A DNA stretch of 61,571 nt from Chitinophagaceae bacterium (GTDB lineage: Bacteria > Bacteroidota > Bacteroidia > Chitinophagales > Chitinophagaceae). The notes beneath the pieces are model-generated. The model saw only the letters and a list, made by a program, of their open reading frames with translations, did no database searches and had not been told where the DNA came from. The stretch is taken from assembly GCA_903642275.1 (NCBI GenBank), contig CAHJWK010000012.1, forward strand, positions 1 through 61,571, written 5' to 3'. Both the position numbers and the translations under genes were made by a program. Positions 25,278 to 33,917 of this stretch are shown here, piece by piece (positions within the stretch are counted from its first letter, which is position 1; every line of letters starts with the position of its first letter).

Positions 25278-26531
25278 TCAATCGCTTATTCCAATCACAT
25301 CTTCTTTATAGTGTTTCATGATTCTATCGACAGATAAAAATTCTTCTGCATAATTGCGTGCATTGATACATATTGAGGTATAATCATTGATCAGAATTTT
25401 TTTAATTGTTTCATATAGGGACTTCACACTGTCAGCCTTACAAAGCAAACCAATGTTATGTTTAGAAACCATGTTGTACAAACCAGATCCTTCGTTTGCA
25501 GTAACAATAGCCAAACCACTTACCGATAAAATTGTGGTAAGTTTTGAAGGCATAACCGCATCTGCAACATCAGCTTTTTGAATAACAAGATGTGCATCTG
25601 CAATATTTAAAAACGCGTTCAGCTTTTCAAATGGTTGCAATGGAAGGAAAGCAACGTTATTTAATCTTTTCTCACCGGCAATTTTTTCAAGTGTGGTTTT
25701 ATACGGTCCTGAACCGCTAATAACAAATTGTGTATGCAAGTTTTCTTTTATGAAAATTTCTGCAACTGAAAGCATTACTTCAAGACCTTGCTTTTCGCCA
25801 ATTGAACCAGAATATAATATCACAGGAATATCGGGCTTAAATCCATAGGCTTTTTTTGATAACGCTTTATCTGGTAAAAGATAAAATTTTTTTACATTCA
25901 CCCAATTCGGAACAATATATACGGGTTTATCTGTCTTGACTTTTACCTTATCAGCTATACCTTCTGAAATAGTAGAAATCTTATCGGCCTTTTTAAATAT
26001 GTATTTTTCTATGCGATAAAGTATATTCAACAATTTCTTTGAACTTATCATATTAAGTGAATCTGCTGCATCAATCTGCAAATCCTGTATATGATATAAG
26101 AATTTTGCCTGAGATACATTTTTATACAAAGCAGCTAAAAAGCCAAGTGATAAAGGAGGCGTAACGCTTATAGCATAATCAAACTTTTTTCCGGTTAAGC
26201 TTATTAATCGTAAACCTGCAAAAACAAAAAAGGAAAAATCAAGAAGCATTCTTGTTTTGCCTGTAGGCCTTAAAGGGACATAATGAGGACAACGATATAT
26301 TTTTATTTCATTGCCTTTAAGTGTAGTAAGCTTTTCTTTATAATACCATCCTTTTTTTTTACTATATAATCCCTGAATTCTCCAGGAAGGATAATAAGGG
26401 TAAGTAGAAATAACAGTACAATTAAAGCCATTATCAGTCAGCCAGGTCATCATTTCGCCATTGTATTTGCCGATACCTGTAGGCTCAGGATAATAATTAC
26501 CGGCAATGAGCAAAATTTTTTGTTGCTGCAT
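25278..26531 (-). CDS. wcaI: WcaI-type GT4 family glycosyltransferase
   Basis: 417 residues with the GT-B fold. The N-terminal acceptor domain opens IAGNYYPEPTGIGKYNGEMMTWL, the hallmark of the colanic acid WcaI group, and continues YPYYPSWRI. The C-terminal donor domain has PVILYSGSIGEKQGLEVMLS and the sugar-nucleotide contacts around ADVADAVMPSKLTTILSVSG. In Escherichia coli WcaI is a (predicted) fucosyltransferase acting early in colanic acid repeat synthesis; adjacent gmd and fcl support fucose transfer, but the donor is inferred. Start at ATG 26531. Confidence 0.85.
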   Translation of the reverse strand: MQQQKILLIAGNYYPEPTGIGKYNGEMMTWLTDNGFNCTVISTYPYYPSWRIQGLYSKKKGWYYKEKLTTLKGNEIKIYRCPHYVPLRPTGKTRMLLDFSFFVFAGLRLISLTGKKFDYAISVTPPLSLGFLAALYKNVSQAKFLYHIQDLQIDAADSLNMISSKKLLNILYRIEKYIFKKADKISTISEGIADKVKVKTDKPVYIVPNWVNVKKFYLLPDKALSKKAYGFKPDIPVILYSGSIGEKQGLEVMLSVAEIFIKENLHTQFVISGSGPYKTTLEKIAGEKRLNNVAFLPLQPFEKLNAFLNIADAHLVIQKADVADAVMPSKLTTILSVSGLAIVTANEGSGLYNMVSKHNIGLLCKADSVKSLYETIKKILINDYTSICINARNYAEEFLSVDRIMKHYKEDVIGISD

Positions 26532-26611
26532 CAAAATAATTCAATCATAAAACAGGAAAAATACTAAAAACCGGCAATTTGTAAAGCAAAATAAGTGGTA
26601 GGAATAATATG

Positions 26612-27946
26612 CTAATATGCGTTTACATCACCTTTCAAAATGCTTAAAAAAGTGAGCCACAAAATTTTTATATCTAATAAAAGTGTCCAGTTTTCCATGT
26701 ACCAGATATCATGTTCAACTCTTTTTCTCAGCAAGTCAATCTCAGTTATTTCACCCCTGTAACCATTTGCCTGTGCCCAACCTGTTACACCCGGTTTTAA
26801 GTATAATCTTGCCATATAATTATCTACCTGCTTATTATATTCTTCCGTATGGCTTAACATGTGTGGACGCGGACCAACAATACTCATTTCTCCTCTGAGC
26901 ACATTAATAAACTGTGGCAACTCATCAATACTTGTCTTACGTAAAAATTTTCCGAATGTAGTTATCCGAACATCATTTTTTGTTGCTTGTTTAGAATTGC
27001 TTTGGTGATTCTCCTTCATCGTTCTGAATTTTAAACAAACAAAAGGGTTGTTATTTGTACCTGAACGTTGTTGCCTAAAAAAAACTGGTCCCTTGCTACC
27101 TAATTTGATTATTATTCCAACCAAAGGTATAAGCCAGGAAAGAATAAATACCATTATAAAAATACTTAGTGTAACATCGAAAAATCTTTTCGCAGCCTGG
27201 TTACGTAAGCGAATAAGTGGCTCTTTATACTTTTTCAGAAAAGGCATATCATTCACATAGTGAATACTATAGCCAAGACTTTCAGTTTCACCGTTTGCTA
27301 TAAAATTTACTTTTATGCAATGCTTTTCTGCTTCTTCAACAATTGTATTTATTTGTCCTGCATTTGTTGCAGGTACTGACCAGTAAAACTCATTAACACG
27401 ATTTTTTTTTGCAAAATCTATATATGGTGATAATGATGTTGTTTTTAAAAATTCATCCACATCAAAATCTATTCTTCCATGAAAAAAACGATTCTTGTTT
27501 TTCTCCAGCCTGCTTGCTACCTGCAAAGAAGTTTCCGAGTTACCAACAATCACAATACGCTTTCCTCTTTTTAGGGCTTTATTTAAAAAGATTGAAATAT
27601 CATTTTCAAAAATTCTTGCTATAAGTAAAGCAAAGCTCCATGCAGAATCACAAGTAATTAAATATTGACTGATAGCCTGATTTAATAATGCAAGCAAATG
27701 AATTGCTAAAAAGCCACTTGCAGCAACAACAATTAATGTTCGCTTCCTGCCAATGAATAAACTTGCATGATCCTTTCTAACAAATTTCCGAAGGTTATAA
27801 AGTGATGCAATAAGAAAACTAATGTTTATAAAACAGCATAAAAAATTAGCCGAAATACTATAAACATAAGTATTCCGAAATAAAATGGATGCAGCAGCAA
27901 TTAAGTTAAATAGTATAATCTTATATACCGTTAATAAGCGAAACAT
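26612..27946 (-). CDS. wcaJ: Undecaprenyl-phosphate sugar phosphotransferase (WcaJ/polyprenyl glycosylphosphotransferase)
   Basis: Starts repeat-unit synthesis by moving a hexose-1-phosphate onto undecaprenyl phosphate. 444 residues: four or five N-terminal membrane segments (5-125), a Rossmann-like domain (RGKRIVIVGNSETSLQVA, about 128-220), a re-entrant membrane helix near 240-275, and the catalytic bac_transf domain with FRQQRSGTNNNPFVCLKFRTM, SIDELPQFINVLRGEMSIVGPRPH and LKPGVTGWAQANGYRGE. First gene of the wcaJ-wcaI-gmd-fcl run. The sugar transferred (glucose or other) cannot be decided here. Confidence 0.92.
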   Translation of the reverse strand: MFRLLTVYKIILFNLIAAASILFRNTYVYSISANFLCCFINISFLIASLYNLRKFVRKDHASLFIGRKRTLIVVAASGFLAIHLLALLNQAISQYLITCDSAWSFALLIARIFENDISIFLNKALKRGKRIVIVGNSETSLQVASRLEKNKNRFFHGRIDFDVDEFLKTTSLSPYIDFAKKNRVNEFYWSVPATNAGQINTIVEEAEKHCIKVNFIANGETESLGYSIHYVNDMPFLKKYKEPLIRLRNQAAKRFFDVTLSIFIMVFILSWLIPLVGIIIKLGSKGPVFFRQQRSGTNNNPFVCLKFRTMKENHQSNSKQATKNDVRITTFGKFLRKTSIDELPQFINVLRGEMSIVGPRPHMLSHTEEYNKQVDNYMARLYLKPGVTGWAQANGYRGEITEIDLLRKRVEHDIWYMENWTLLLDIKILWLTFLSILKGDVNAY

Positions 27947-28010
27947 TACAGATTAAAAATTAACTTCAATGAATGAGATTAGTTTCAGTACAATAAATAC
28001 AAATATGACT

Positions 28011-28036
28011 CAAAATTACGTCACTGAACTATCAAA
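28011..28036 (-). promoter_or_regulatory. Candidate promoter for the wcaJ-wcaI-gmd-fcl operon
   Basis: On the minus strand TTTG (28033-28036) is followed after 14 bp by TAATTTTG (28011-28018), an exact TAnnTTTG. The spacing is shorter than the usual 17-20 bp, so this is tentative. It would give a leader of about 55-60 nt. Confidence 0.3.
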
Positions 28037-28118
28037 TAAAAACATTTCACGAATGTAATTATTGCTTTAACGAAAATATTTGCTCAATATTATCTATACT
28101 ATAATATGTTAAGTTCAA

Positions 28119-31100
28119 TTAACTACAACCCATACTATTACCGCAATTCAGGCATTTATAGCACGTGCCGCTTCTAACAGTTATATGTCCACAAACATTG
28201 CATGATGGTGCATCGCTTTGCATGCTTTTAGCGGCTGCATTAACAGCATCTAATCCGGCAGAAGTTTTAATTGAACCGGATAAGGTTTTTTGTAATTTTT
28301 GCTGCTGCTGTGAATTATCACCAGGAGTTATAACTCTAATGTTACTCAAAGCAGGTTTTCCTAATATGGTTACATCTTCTTTTATATCATAATTGGAAAT
28401 TTCCGGTGTATCAACAACATGTACAAGGTCTGTTCTGCCTAAATATTCATAAGCTAAAGCCCTGAACACAAAGTCAACTAATGATGTGGTGGTTTTAATA
28501 TTCGGATGATCTACCATACCGGCAGGTTCAAATTTTGTAAACACAAATTTTTCAACAAACTCATCTAAAGGAACGCCATATTGCAAGCCCACTGAAATGG
28601 CAATAGCAAAACAGTTCATCAGGCTGCGTAAAGTTGACCCTTCTTTTGCAAGATCAATAAAAATTTCACCTAAGGTTCCATCGCTGTATTCACCTGTGCG
28701 CAAAAACAAAACCTGCCCGTTTATTTTAGCTTTTTGTGTAAAGCCGCGGCGTTTTGCAGGCAATGTTTTTCTTTCAACAATCTGCGATAATTTTCTTTTT
28801 AAAGATGTATCGTTACTTGCCTGCATACGCTTTTGCACTTCTTCCAATAAATCTTCTGCAGTAAGTTTTGATAAGTCAACAATATTTGGTTCTGGCTGAA
28901 GGCTTACAGTTTCTAATTTTGTTATTTCCGATTTCATTTCTTCTTTACTTACTGACTTGCTGTCTTCCTGACTTGCTGACTTTTTTTTCTTATCCGATTT
29001 ATTGCTTAGCGGTTGTGATAACTTAGAACCATCACGATATAACGCACAGGCTTTTAAACTCAGTTGCCAGCTAAGCATATATGAGTCTGCAATTTCTTCA
29101 ATGGTTGCTTCATGCGGAAAATTAATAGTTTTAGAAATTGCACCACTTAAAAATGGCTGACAGGCTGCCATCATTTTTATATGTCCATGTGCATGTATGT
29201 AACGTTCACCTTTCTTGCCACATTTGTTGGCGCAATCAAACACAGAAAGATGCTCTGCTTTAAGATAAGGCGCACCTTCAACTGTCATCGTTCCGCAGAT
29301 ATAATCGTTAGCTGCATCAACCTGTTCGTCTATAAAACCAATAGCTTCAAGCAAATCAAAATTCCAGTCGTTATATTGTGCTGATGAGAAGCCTAATCTT
29401 TCCAAACATGCTTCACCCAGAATAAATTTATTAAACAAGAAATTTATTTCAAAAGCAGCTTTAGCAGCATTACTCAGCTTTGCAATTTCTTCAGCAATAA
29501 AACCTTTTTCGCTTAATGTTTGCGGGTTGATGAATGGCGCACCTTCAAATGTAGCAGCACCAACTGCATATTTTACTATAGCATCAATCTCCTTATCATT
29601 ATAACTTAAATGTTGCAAAGCAACGGGTACACTTTGATTAATAATCTTAAAATATCCACCGCCTGAAAGCTTTTTAAATTTCACTAATGCAAAATCAGGT
29701 TCAACACCGGTAGTATCACAATCCATTACCAAACCAATAGTTCCTGTTGGTGCAATCACTGTTGTTTGCGCATTGCGGTAACCATATTTTTCTCCAAGCT
29801 CAACAGCATCATCCCATGCTTTGCATGCAGCAGATAATAAATAATCAGGGCAATATTTTGCATTTATACCAACCGGATTAATACTTAAACCTTCATATGC
29901 ATCAGATGCATCATACGCTGCTGCCCGATGGTTATGCATTACACGTAACATGTCTTCTTTATTCTCTTTATACTTTGAAAAAGTTCCCAATACAGCAGCC
30001 ATTTCAGCGGAAGTTTTGTAAGATACTCCTGTCATGATTGCGGTGATAGCACCAGCAATACCGCGTGCCTGTTCGCTGTTATAAGCGATGCTGCTTACCA
30101 TCAACATCGTTCCAAGATTTGCAAAGCCCAAACCAAGCGTTCTGTAATCATAAGATAACTGGGCAACTTCTTTTGAAGGAAACTGCGCCATCAATACAGA
30201 AATCTCAAGTACGACCGTCCATAACCTGCATGTATAAGCAAACCCTTCAACATCAAAAATGCTTTTTTCAACATCAAAGAATTTCATAAGGTTGGCACTG
30301 GCGAGGTTACACGCAGTGTTATCTAAAAACATGTATTCACTGCATGGATTAGATGCATTAATTCGACCACCCTTTGGACAAGTATGCCATTCGTTTATAG
30401 TTGTATCGTATTGTATGCCCGGGTCTGCACAACGCCATGCTGCATAATTTATCTGGCTCCATACTTCACGTGCCGGAATTTTTTTCATGGTTCTTCCATC
30501 AGTTCTTGCTTTCAATTCCCAATCGCCATCTTCTTCAAGCACCTTAAAAAATTCATTCGGTATTCTAACTGAATTATTTGAGTTTTGACCTGATACAGTT
30601 GCGTACGCTTCACCTTCATAACCACTGTCATAACCTGCTGAAACCATTGCAGCTACTTTTTTCTCTTCATCTTTCTTCCAGTTAATAAAATTTATTATTT
30701 CAGGATGGTCTAAATCAAGACAAACCATTTTTGCAGCGCGTCTTGTAGTGCCGCCACTTTTTATAGCACCTGCCGATCTATCTCCTATTTTTAAAAAACT
30801 CATCAAACCACTTGATGTACCGCCGCCGCTTAACCTTTCGCCTTCCCCACGTACTTTAGAAAAATTTGTTCCAACGCCGGAACCATATTTAAATATGCGT
30901 GCTTCACGAATCCATAAATCCATAATGCCACCATCATTCACCAAATCATCATCAACACTTAAAATAAAGCAGGCATGTGGCTGTGGCCTTTCATAAGCGC
31001 TGGTTGATTTTTTTAACTTACCATCTTTTCCATCAACATAATAATGACCCTGCGGCTTGCCTGTTATTCCATAACTTTCATGCAAGCCTGTGTTAAACCA

Positions 31101-31508
31101 TTGCGGGCTGTTGGGCACGCAAGCCTGGTTTAAAATACTATATACTAACTCGTCATAAAATATTTGTGCATCTTTTTCTGAATTAAAATAATTATAGCGT
31201 TCACCCCAAACACGCCAGCAATTTGCCATGCGATGTGCTACTTGCTTTGCAGATGTTTCCCGACCTAAACTTCCATCAGGTTGCGGCACGCCGGCTTTAC
31301 GAAAATATTTTTGTGCAATGATGTCTGTGGCAATCTGGCTCCATTGTTTTGGAACTTCTACATCTTTCATTTCAAACAAAATTTCTCCTGTGGGATTTTT
31401 GATTACGCTGGTTCGGTAATCATATTCAAACATATCAAAAGGGCTAACGCTTTCTTTTGTAAACCTGCGCTGAAAGCACAACGCGTTTTTTGAAGTTAGA
31501 CTTTCCAT
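28119..31508 (-). CDS. nrdJ: Adenosylcobalamin-dependent (class II) ribonucleotide reductase
   Basis: Makes deoxyribonucleotides without needing oxygen. 1129 residues. Conserved landmarks: PNSPQWFNTGL, the first redox Cys in PHACFILSVDD, the radical-site segment NPCSEYMFLDNTACNLASANL (Cys with Asn and Glu), and NFPHEATIEEIADSYMLSWQLSLKACALYRDGSKLSQPL at the end of the barrel. A Lys/Ser/Glu-rich linker (about 825-870), a TSCPD domain (about 915-1020) and a C-terminal zinc-ribbon-like tail with CNVCGH, CYKCLNC and GCS follow. Part of the linker is encoded by an 8-bp tandem repeat. No cobalamin riboswitch is visible upstream. Confidence 0.97.
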   Translation of the reverse strand: MESLTSKNALCFQRRFTKESVSPFDMFEYDYRTSVIKNPTGEILFEMKDVEVPKQWSQIATDIIAQKYFRKAGVPQPDGSLGRETSAKQVAHRMANCWRVWGERYNYFNSEKDAQIFYDELVYSILNQACVPNSPQWFNTGLHESYGITGKPQGHYYVDGKDGKLKKSTSAYERPQPHACFILSVDDDLVNDGGIMDLWIREARIFKYGSGVGTNFSKVRGEGERLSGGGTSSGLMSFLKIGDRSAGAIKSGGTTRRAAKMVCLDLDHPEIINFINWKKDEEKKVAAMVSAGYDSGYEGEAYATVSGQNSNNSVRIPNEFFKVLEEDGDWELKARTDGRTMKKIPAREVWSQINYAAWRCADPGIQYDTTINEWHTCPKGGRINASNPCSEYMFLDNTACNLASANLMKFFDVEKSIFDVEGFAYTCRLWTVVLEISVLMAQFPSKEVAQLSYDYRTLGLGFANLGTMLMVSSIAYNSEQARGIAGAITAIMTGVSYKTSAEMAAVLGTFSKYKENKEDMLRVMHNHRAAAYDASDAYEGLSINPVGINAKYCPDYLLSAACKAWDDAVELGEKYGYRNAQTTVIAPTGTIGLVMDCDTTGVEPDFALVKFKKLSGGGYFKIINQSVPVALQHLSYNDKEIDAIVKYAVGAATFEGAPFINPQTLSEKGFIAEEIAKLSNAAKAAFEINFLFNKFILGEACLERLGFSSAQYNDWNFDLLEAIGFIDEQVDAANDYICGTMTVEGAPYLKAEHLSVFDCANKCGKKGERYIHAHGHIKMMAACQPFLSGAISKTINFPHEATIEEIADSYMLSWQLSLKACALYRDGSKLSQPLSNKSDKKKKSASQEDSKSVSKEEMKSEITKLETVSLQPEPNIVDLSKLTAEDLLEEVQKRMQASNDTSLKRKLSQIVERKTLPAKRRGFTQKAKINGQVLFLRTGEYSDGTLGEIFIDLAKEGSTLRSLMNCFAIAISVGLQYGVPLDEFVEKFVFTKFEPAGMVDHPNIKTTTSLVDFVFRALAYEYLGRTDLVHVVDTPEISNYDIKEDVTILGKPALSNIRVITPGDNSQQQQKLQKTLSGSIKTSAGLDAVNAAAKSMQSDAPSCNVCGHITVRSGTCYKCLNCGNSMGCS
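28943..28982 (-). repeat. Octanucleotide array (AAGTCAGN) inside the nrdJ linker
   Basis: Minus-strand units AAGTCAGC, AAGTCAGG, AAGACAGC, AAGTCAGT and the weaker AAGTAAAG abut in exact 8-bp phase. They encode KSASQEDSKSVSK, in the linker between the catalytic barrel and the TSCPD domain. The core is close to the AGTCAAC heptamers in gldD and the ABC-F gene, suggesting a shared origin process. Confidence 0.75.
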
Positions 31509-31857
31509 CTAAAATTTATTTAATGAGTTTATAATTAATTTTTACTTAGTAGTCAACGCTAGAGACGGGAAACGAAAATATCTTTATACATTCAAAATTG
31601 AAACAATCAATATACACATAATGTGGAAAATAGATGTGCTTTTTTTCAAAGCCCAATACTGCATTGCTTTATAGAAACTTTTTGTGTAGATAAAAAAATA
31701 TCAATCTTTAAAATAAGAAAATTAAGCATCAAAACACTATTTTTACTGATATACGTATTTACATAAAAACGTCATATTGCAGAAACATTGTTATCAGGTT
31801 CTAAGAATTAAAAAAGTTTTTGCATTTTTGCAATAATGTGTAAACCAAAAAAACCGC
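31509..31857. other. 349-bp divergent intergenic region between nrdJ and the GGGP synthase gene
   Basis: Very AT-rich. A perfect small palindrome CACAT-A-ATGTG lies at 31615-31625, about 107 bp before nrdJ, and could be half of an NrdR-like or other operator, but it does not match the full NrdR box. A CATTTTTG near-match to the -7 box is at 31823-31830, ahead of the GGGP synthase gene. No B12 box or cobalamin riboswitch core was found on the nrdJ strand. Confidence 0.45.
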
Positions 31858-32613
31858 ATGAAGCACACGTTATATAACCAGTTACAGGAAAAAAAACGTT
31901 CGGGAAAAAAATCTTTCGCGGTGCTTGTTGACCCTGATAAAATAAATGTTGCCACTACTGAACAACTTGTATCGCTTGCAGTAGATGCCAAAATTGATTA
32001 TTTTTTTGTTGGTGGCAGTCTTGTTATTTCAAATAATCTGGATGAGTGTATAAGGCAAATAAAAGTTTCCTGTTCTATACCTGTAATTATTTTCCCTGGT
32101 TCATCCAGCCAGATATGCCGTTATGCTGATGCGCTTTTATATTTATCACTTATATCTGGCAGAAATCCCGAATTGCTTATTGGCCAACATGTGATTAGTG
32201 CACCGGCAGTAAAACAAAGTGGTTTGGAAATTATGCCGACAGGCTATATGGTAATTGATGGCGGAGCGCCGACCACCGTTTCTTATATTTCAAATGCAAC
32301 GCCGTTACCGAGTGATAAAAGCGAGATTGCGATGTGTACAGCAATGGCAGGCGAAATGCTTGGAATGAAATTAATTTTTATGGATGCCGGCAGCGGTGCA
32401 AAAAATCCTATATCGCAACACATGATTGAAAAAGTTGCTTCTCATATTGAAGCGCCGCTGATTGTTGGCGGCGGAATAACCAATGCTGAAAAAGCTTATC
32501 TTAATTGCCGCAGCGGTGCTGACATAATTGTTGTTGGTAATGCAATTGAAAAAGATGCATCATTAATAAAAGAAATGAGTGATGCTATACATTCTGTTGC
32601 AGTGGTTGCTTAA
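31858..32613 (+). CDS. Geranylgeranylglyceryl phosphate synthase family protein (PcrB/GGGPS)
   Basis: TIM-barrel prenyltransferase that joins a polyprenyl diphosphate to sn-glycerol-1-phosphate, the entry step of archaeal-type ether lipids. Visible: FAVLVDPDKINV (first strand), DYFFVGGSLV, IPVIIFPGSSSQI, PTGYMVIDGGAPTTVSYIS, LIFMDAGSGAKNPI and the phosphate-binding IVGGGITNAEKA. 251 residues, matching the group II enzymes known from some Bacteroidota; Bacillus PcrB is shorter. Chain length and physiological product are not known from sequence. The preceding gene is divergent nrdJ. Confidence 0.9.
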   Translation: MKHTLYNQLQEKKRSGKKSFAVLVDPDKINVATTEQLVSLAVDAKIDYFFVGGSLVISNNLDECIRQIKVSCSIPVIIFPGSSSQICRYADALLYLSLISGRNPELLIGQHVISAPAVKQSGLEIMPTGYMVIDGGAPTTVSYISNATPLPSDKSEIAMCTAMAGEMLGMKLIFMDAGSGAKNPISQHMIEKVASHIEAPLIVGGGITNAEKAYLNCRSGADIIVVGNAIEKDASLIKEMSDAIHSVAVVA

Positions 32614-32644
32614 TTTTTAAATTTTATAATTAGTAAAGCTTTTT

Positions 32645-33187
32645 ATGTTTTACTTGTTGTGGGCTTTACTAAATCTCACACTTTTAATTTATTTTATAGC
32701 GATTTGTTTTAAAGCGACAAAACTTTTGAGAGCGAATTCTGGATGGTTTGTGTCTATAATTTTTGTATTTGGGTTTTTATCTTCCACAAATTTTTCAAAT
32801 AATGAAAGTAATAATCCATCATCTAACCTAAATAAATTTAAAACATCAGATTATATTTTAGCAGATAGTTTAAACCAAGACGGAAAGACATCATTTTTGG
32901 AAATAAAATTAGAAGACAACTTTATATCAGAATATAATTTGAATATTATTTACAGTAAAAACAAGCAATCAATTAACGTTCCACTAAATGCGTATTCAGA
33001 TGCAACAGGATTTATGATTGGAACAAATTGGAAGCCGTTCAGAACGATAGTAAAGCCAACCAGTAACAATAATAAGTTTGAATATACAGTTGAAGGAATA
33101 GTTCAATGGAGGTTGATTGGGCCATTAATATACAGGCAACTTAAAACTTACAATGGTTTTGTTTTTATAAAGAACGAACAAGATTAA
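32645..33187 (+). CDS. Membrane-anchored protein of unknown function
   Basis: 180 residues. Two N-terminal hydrophobic segments (about 3-22 and 33-49) precede an Asn/Ser-rich spacer (SSTNFSNNESNNPSSN) and a soluble domain of about 110 residues with alternating beta-type pattern (TSFLEIKLEDNFISEYNLNIIYS). I recognise no family. Base use is more AT-rich than the neighbouring genes. It follows the GGGP synthase gene by 31 bp on the same strand and ends in a 4-bp overlap with the convergent response regulator gene. Confidence 0.65.
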   Translation: MFYLLWALLNLTLLIYFIAICFKATKLLRANSGWFVSIIFVFGFLSSTNFSNNESNNPSSNLNKFKTSDYILADSLNQDGKTSFLEIKLEDNFISEYNLNIIYSKNKQSINVPLNAYSDATGFMIGTNWKPFRTIVKPTSNNNKFEYTVEGIVQWRLIGPLIYRQLKTYNGFVFIKNEQD

Positions 33188-33912
33188 AAGCTCATCATTT
33201 CTTTAAACTTTACCGTTTGCCTGCGGCTTACTTCTATTTTTTCGCCACCTTTCAAATCAACTAATAAGCCACCATTAAAGTAGGGTTCTATTTTTTCAAT
33301 CCAGCGCAGATTAATAATGTGTTTCCGGTTAGCACGGAAAAAAACACGGTCATCCAGACGTTCTTCCAATGCATTTAGTGATTTTAAAATCAACGGCTTA
33401 TTGGATGCAAAGAAAACCTTTGCATAATTACCTACACTCTCAAACAATCTTATTTCATTTAGCTTAACAAACCAGCAGCGTTCACCATCTTTTACAAAAA
33501 CCTGGTCTGCTTCTGTAAGTGGCCCACGGTTATTACCATGCGGATCTTTTTCTTTACTTATTTCATCCCGCAACTTATGTACAGCATCGGCAAGACGCTT
33601 AGGTTCTATTGGTTTTAATAAATAATCCAAAGCATTTACTTCAAATGCTTTTAAAGCATATTCATCATACGCTGTTGTAAAAATTACATGCGGCGCTTTT
33701 TCAAGTTCAGCAAGCAAATCAAATCCTGTTTTGCCAGGCATCTGTATATCCAAAAAAATGATGTCTGGATTTTGCAGTTCAATTTTTTCTATGCCTTCCT
33801 CAGCATTAGCCGCTTCATCAATAATATTGATATCAGGAAATTCCTGCAATAGCTTTTTCAATTCTGTTCTTGCGAGGCGCTCATCATCTACGATAATTGC
33901 TTTTAAAGACAT
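33184..33912 (-). CDS. LytTR-type response regulator
   Basis: 242 residues. Receiver domain 1-120 with DDE at 9-11, phosphoacceptor Asp in IIFLDIQMPG (near 54), Thr in FTTAYDEYALKAF and Lys in YLLKPIEP. C-terminal LytTR DNA-binding domain about 140-240, with RCWFVKLNEIRLFESVGNYAKVFF and FFRANRKHIINLRWIEKIEPYF. It pairs with the histidine kinase gene 5 bp upstream on the same strand. Target genes are unknown. Confidence 0.94.
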   Translation of the reverse strand: MSLKAIIVDDERLARTELKKLLQEFPDINIIDEAANAEEGIEKIELQNPDIIFLDIQMPGKTGFDLLAELEKAPHVIFTTAYDEYALKAFEVNALDYLLKPIEPKRLADAVHKLRDEISKEKDPHGNNRGPLTEADQVFVKDGERCWFVKLNEIRLFESVGNYAKVFFASNKPLILKSLNALEERLDDRVFFRANRKHIINLRWIEKIEPYFNGGLLVDLKGGEKIEVSRRQTVKFKEMMSF

Positions 33913-33917
33913 ATGTT

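Noticed and set aside
31615-31625. NrdR operator
   Set aside because: The CACAT-A-ATGTG palindrome is too short and lacks the second box expected for NrdR.
31509-31857. Cobalamin riboswitch upstream of nrdJ
   Set aside because: Searched by eye on the nrdJ strand for the B12 box and long paired helices; neither is present.
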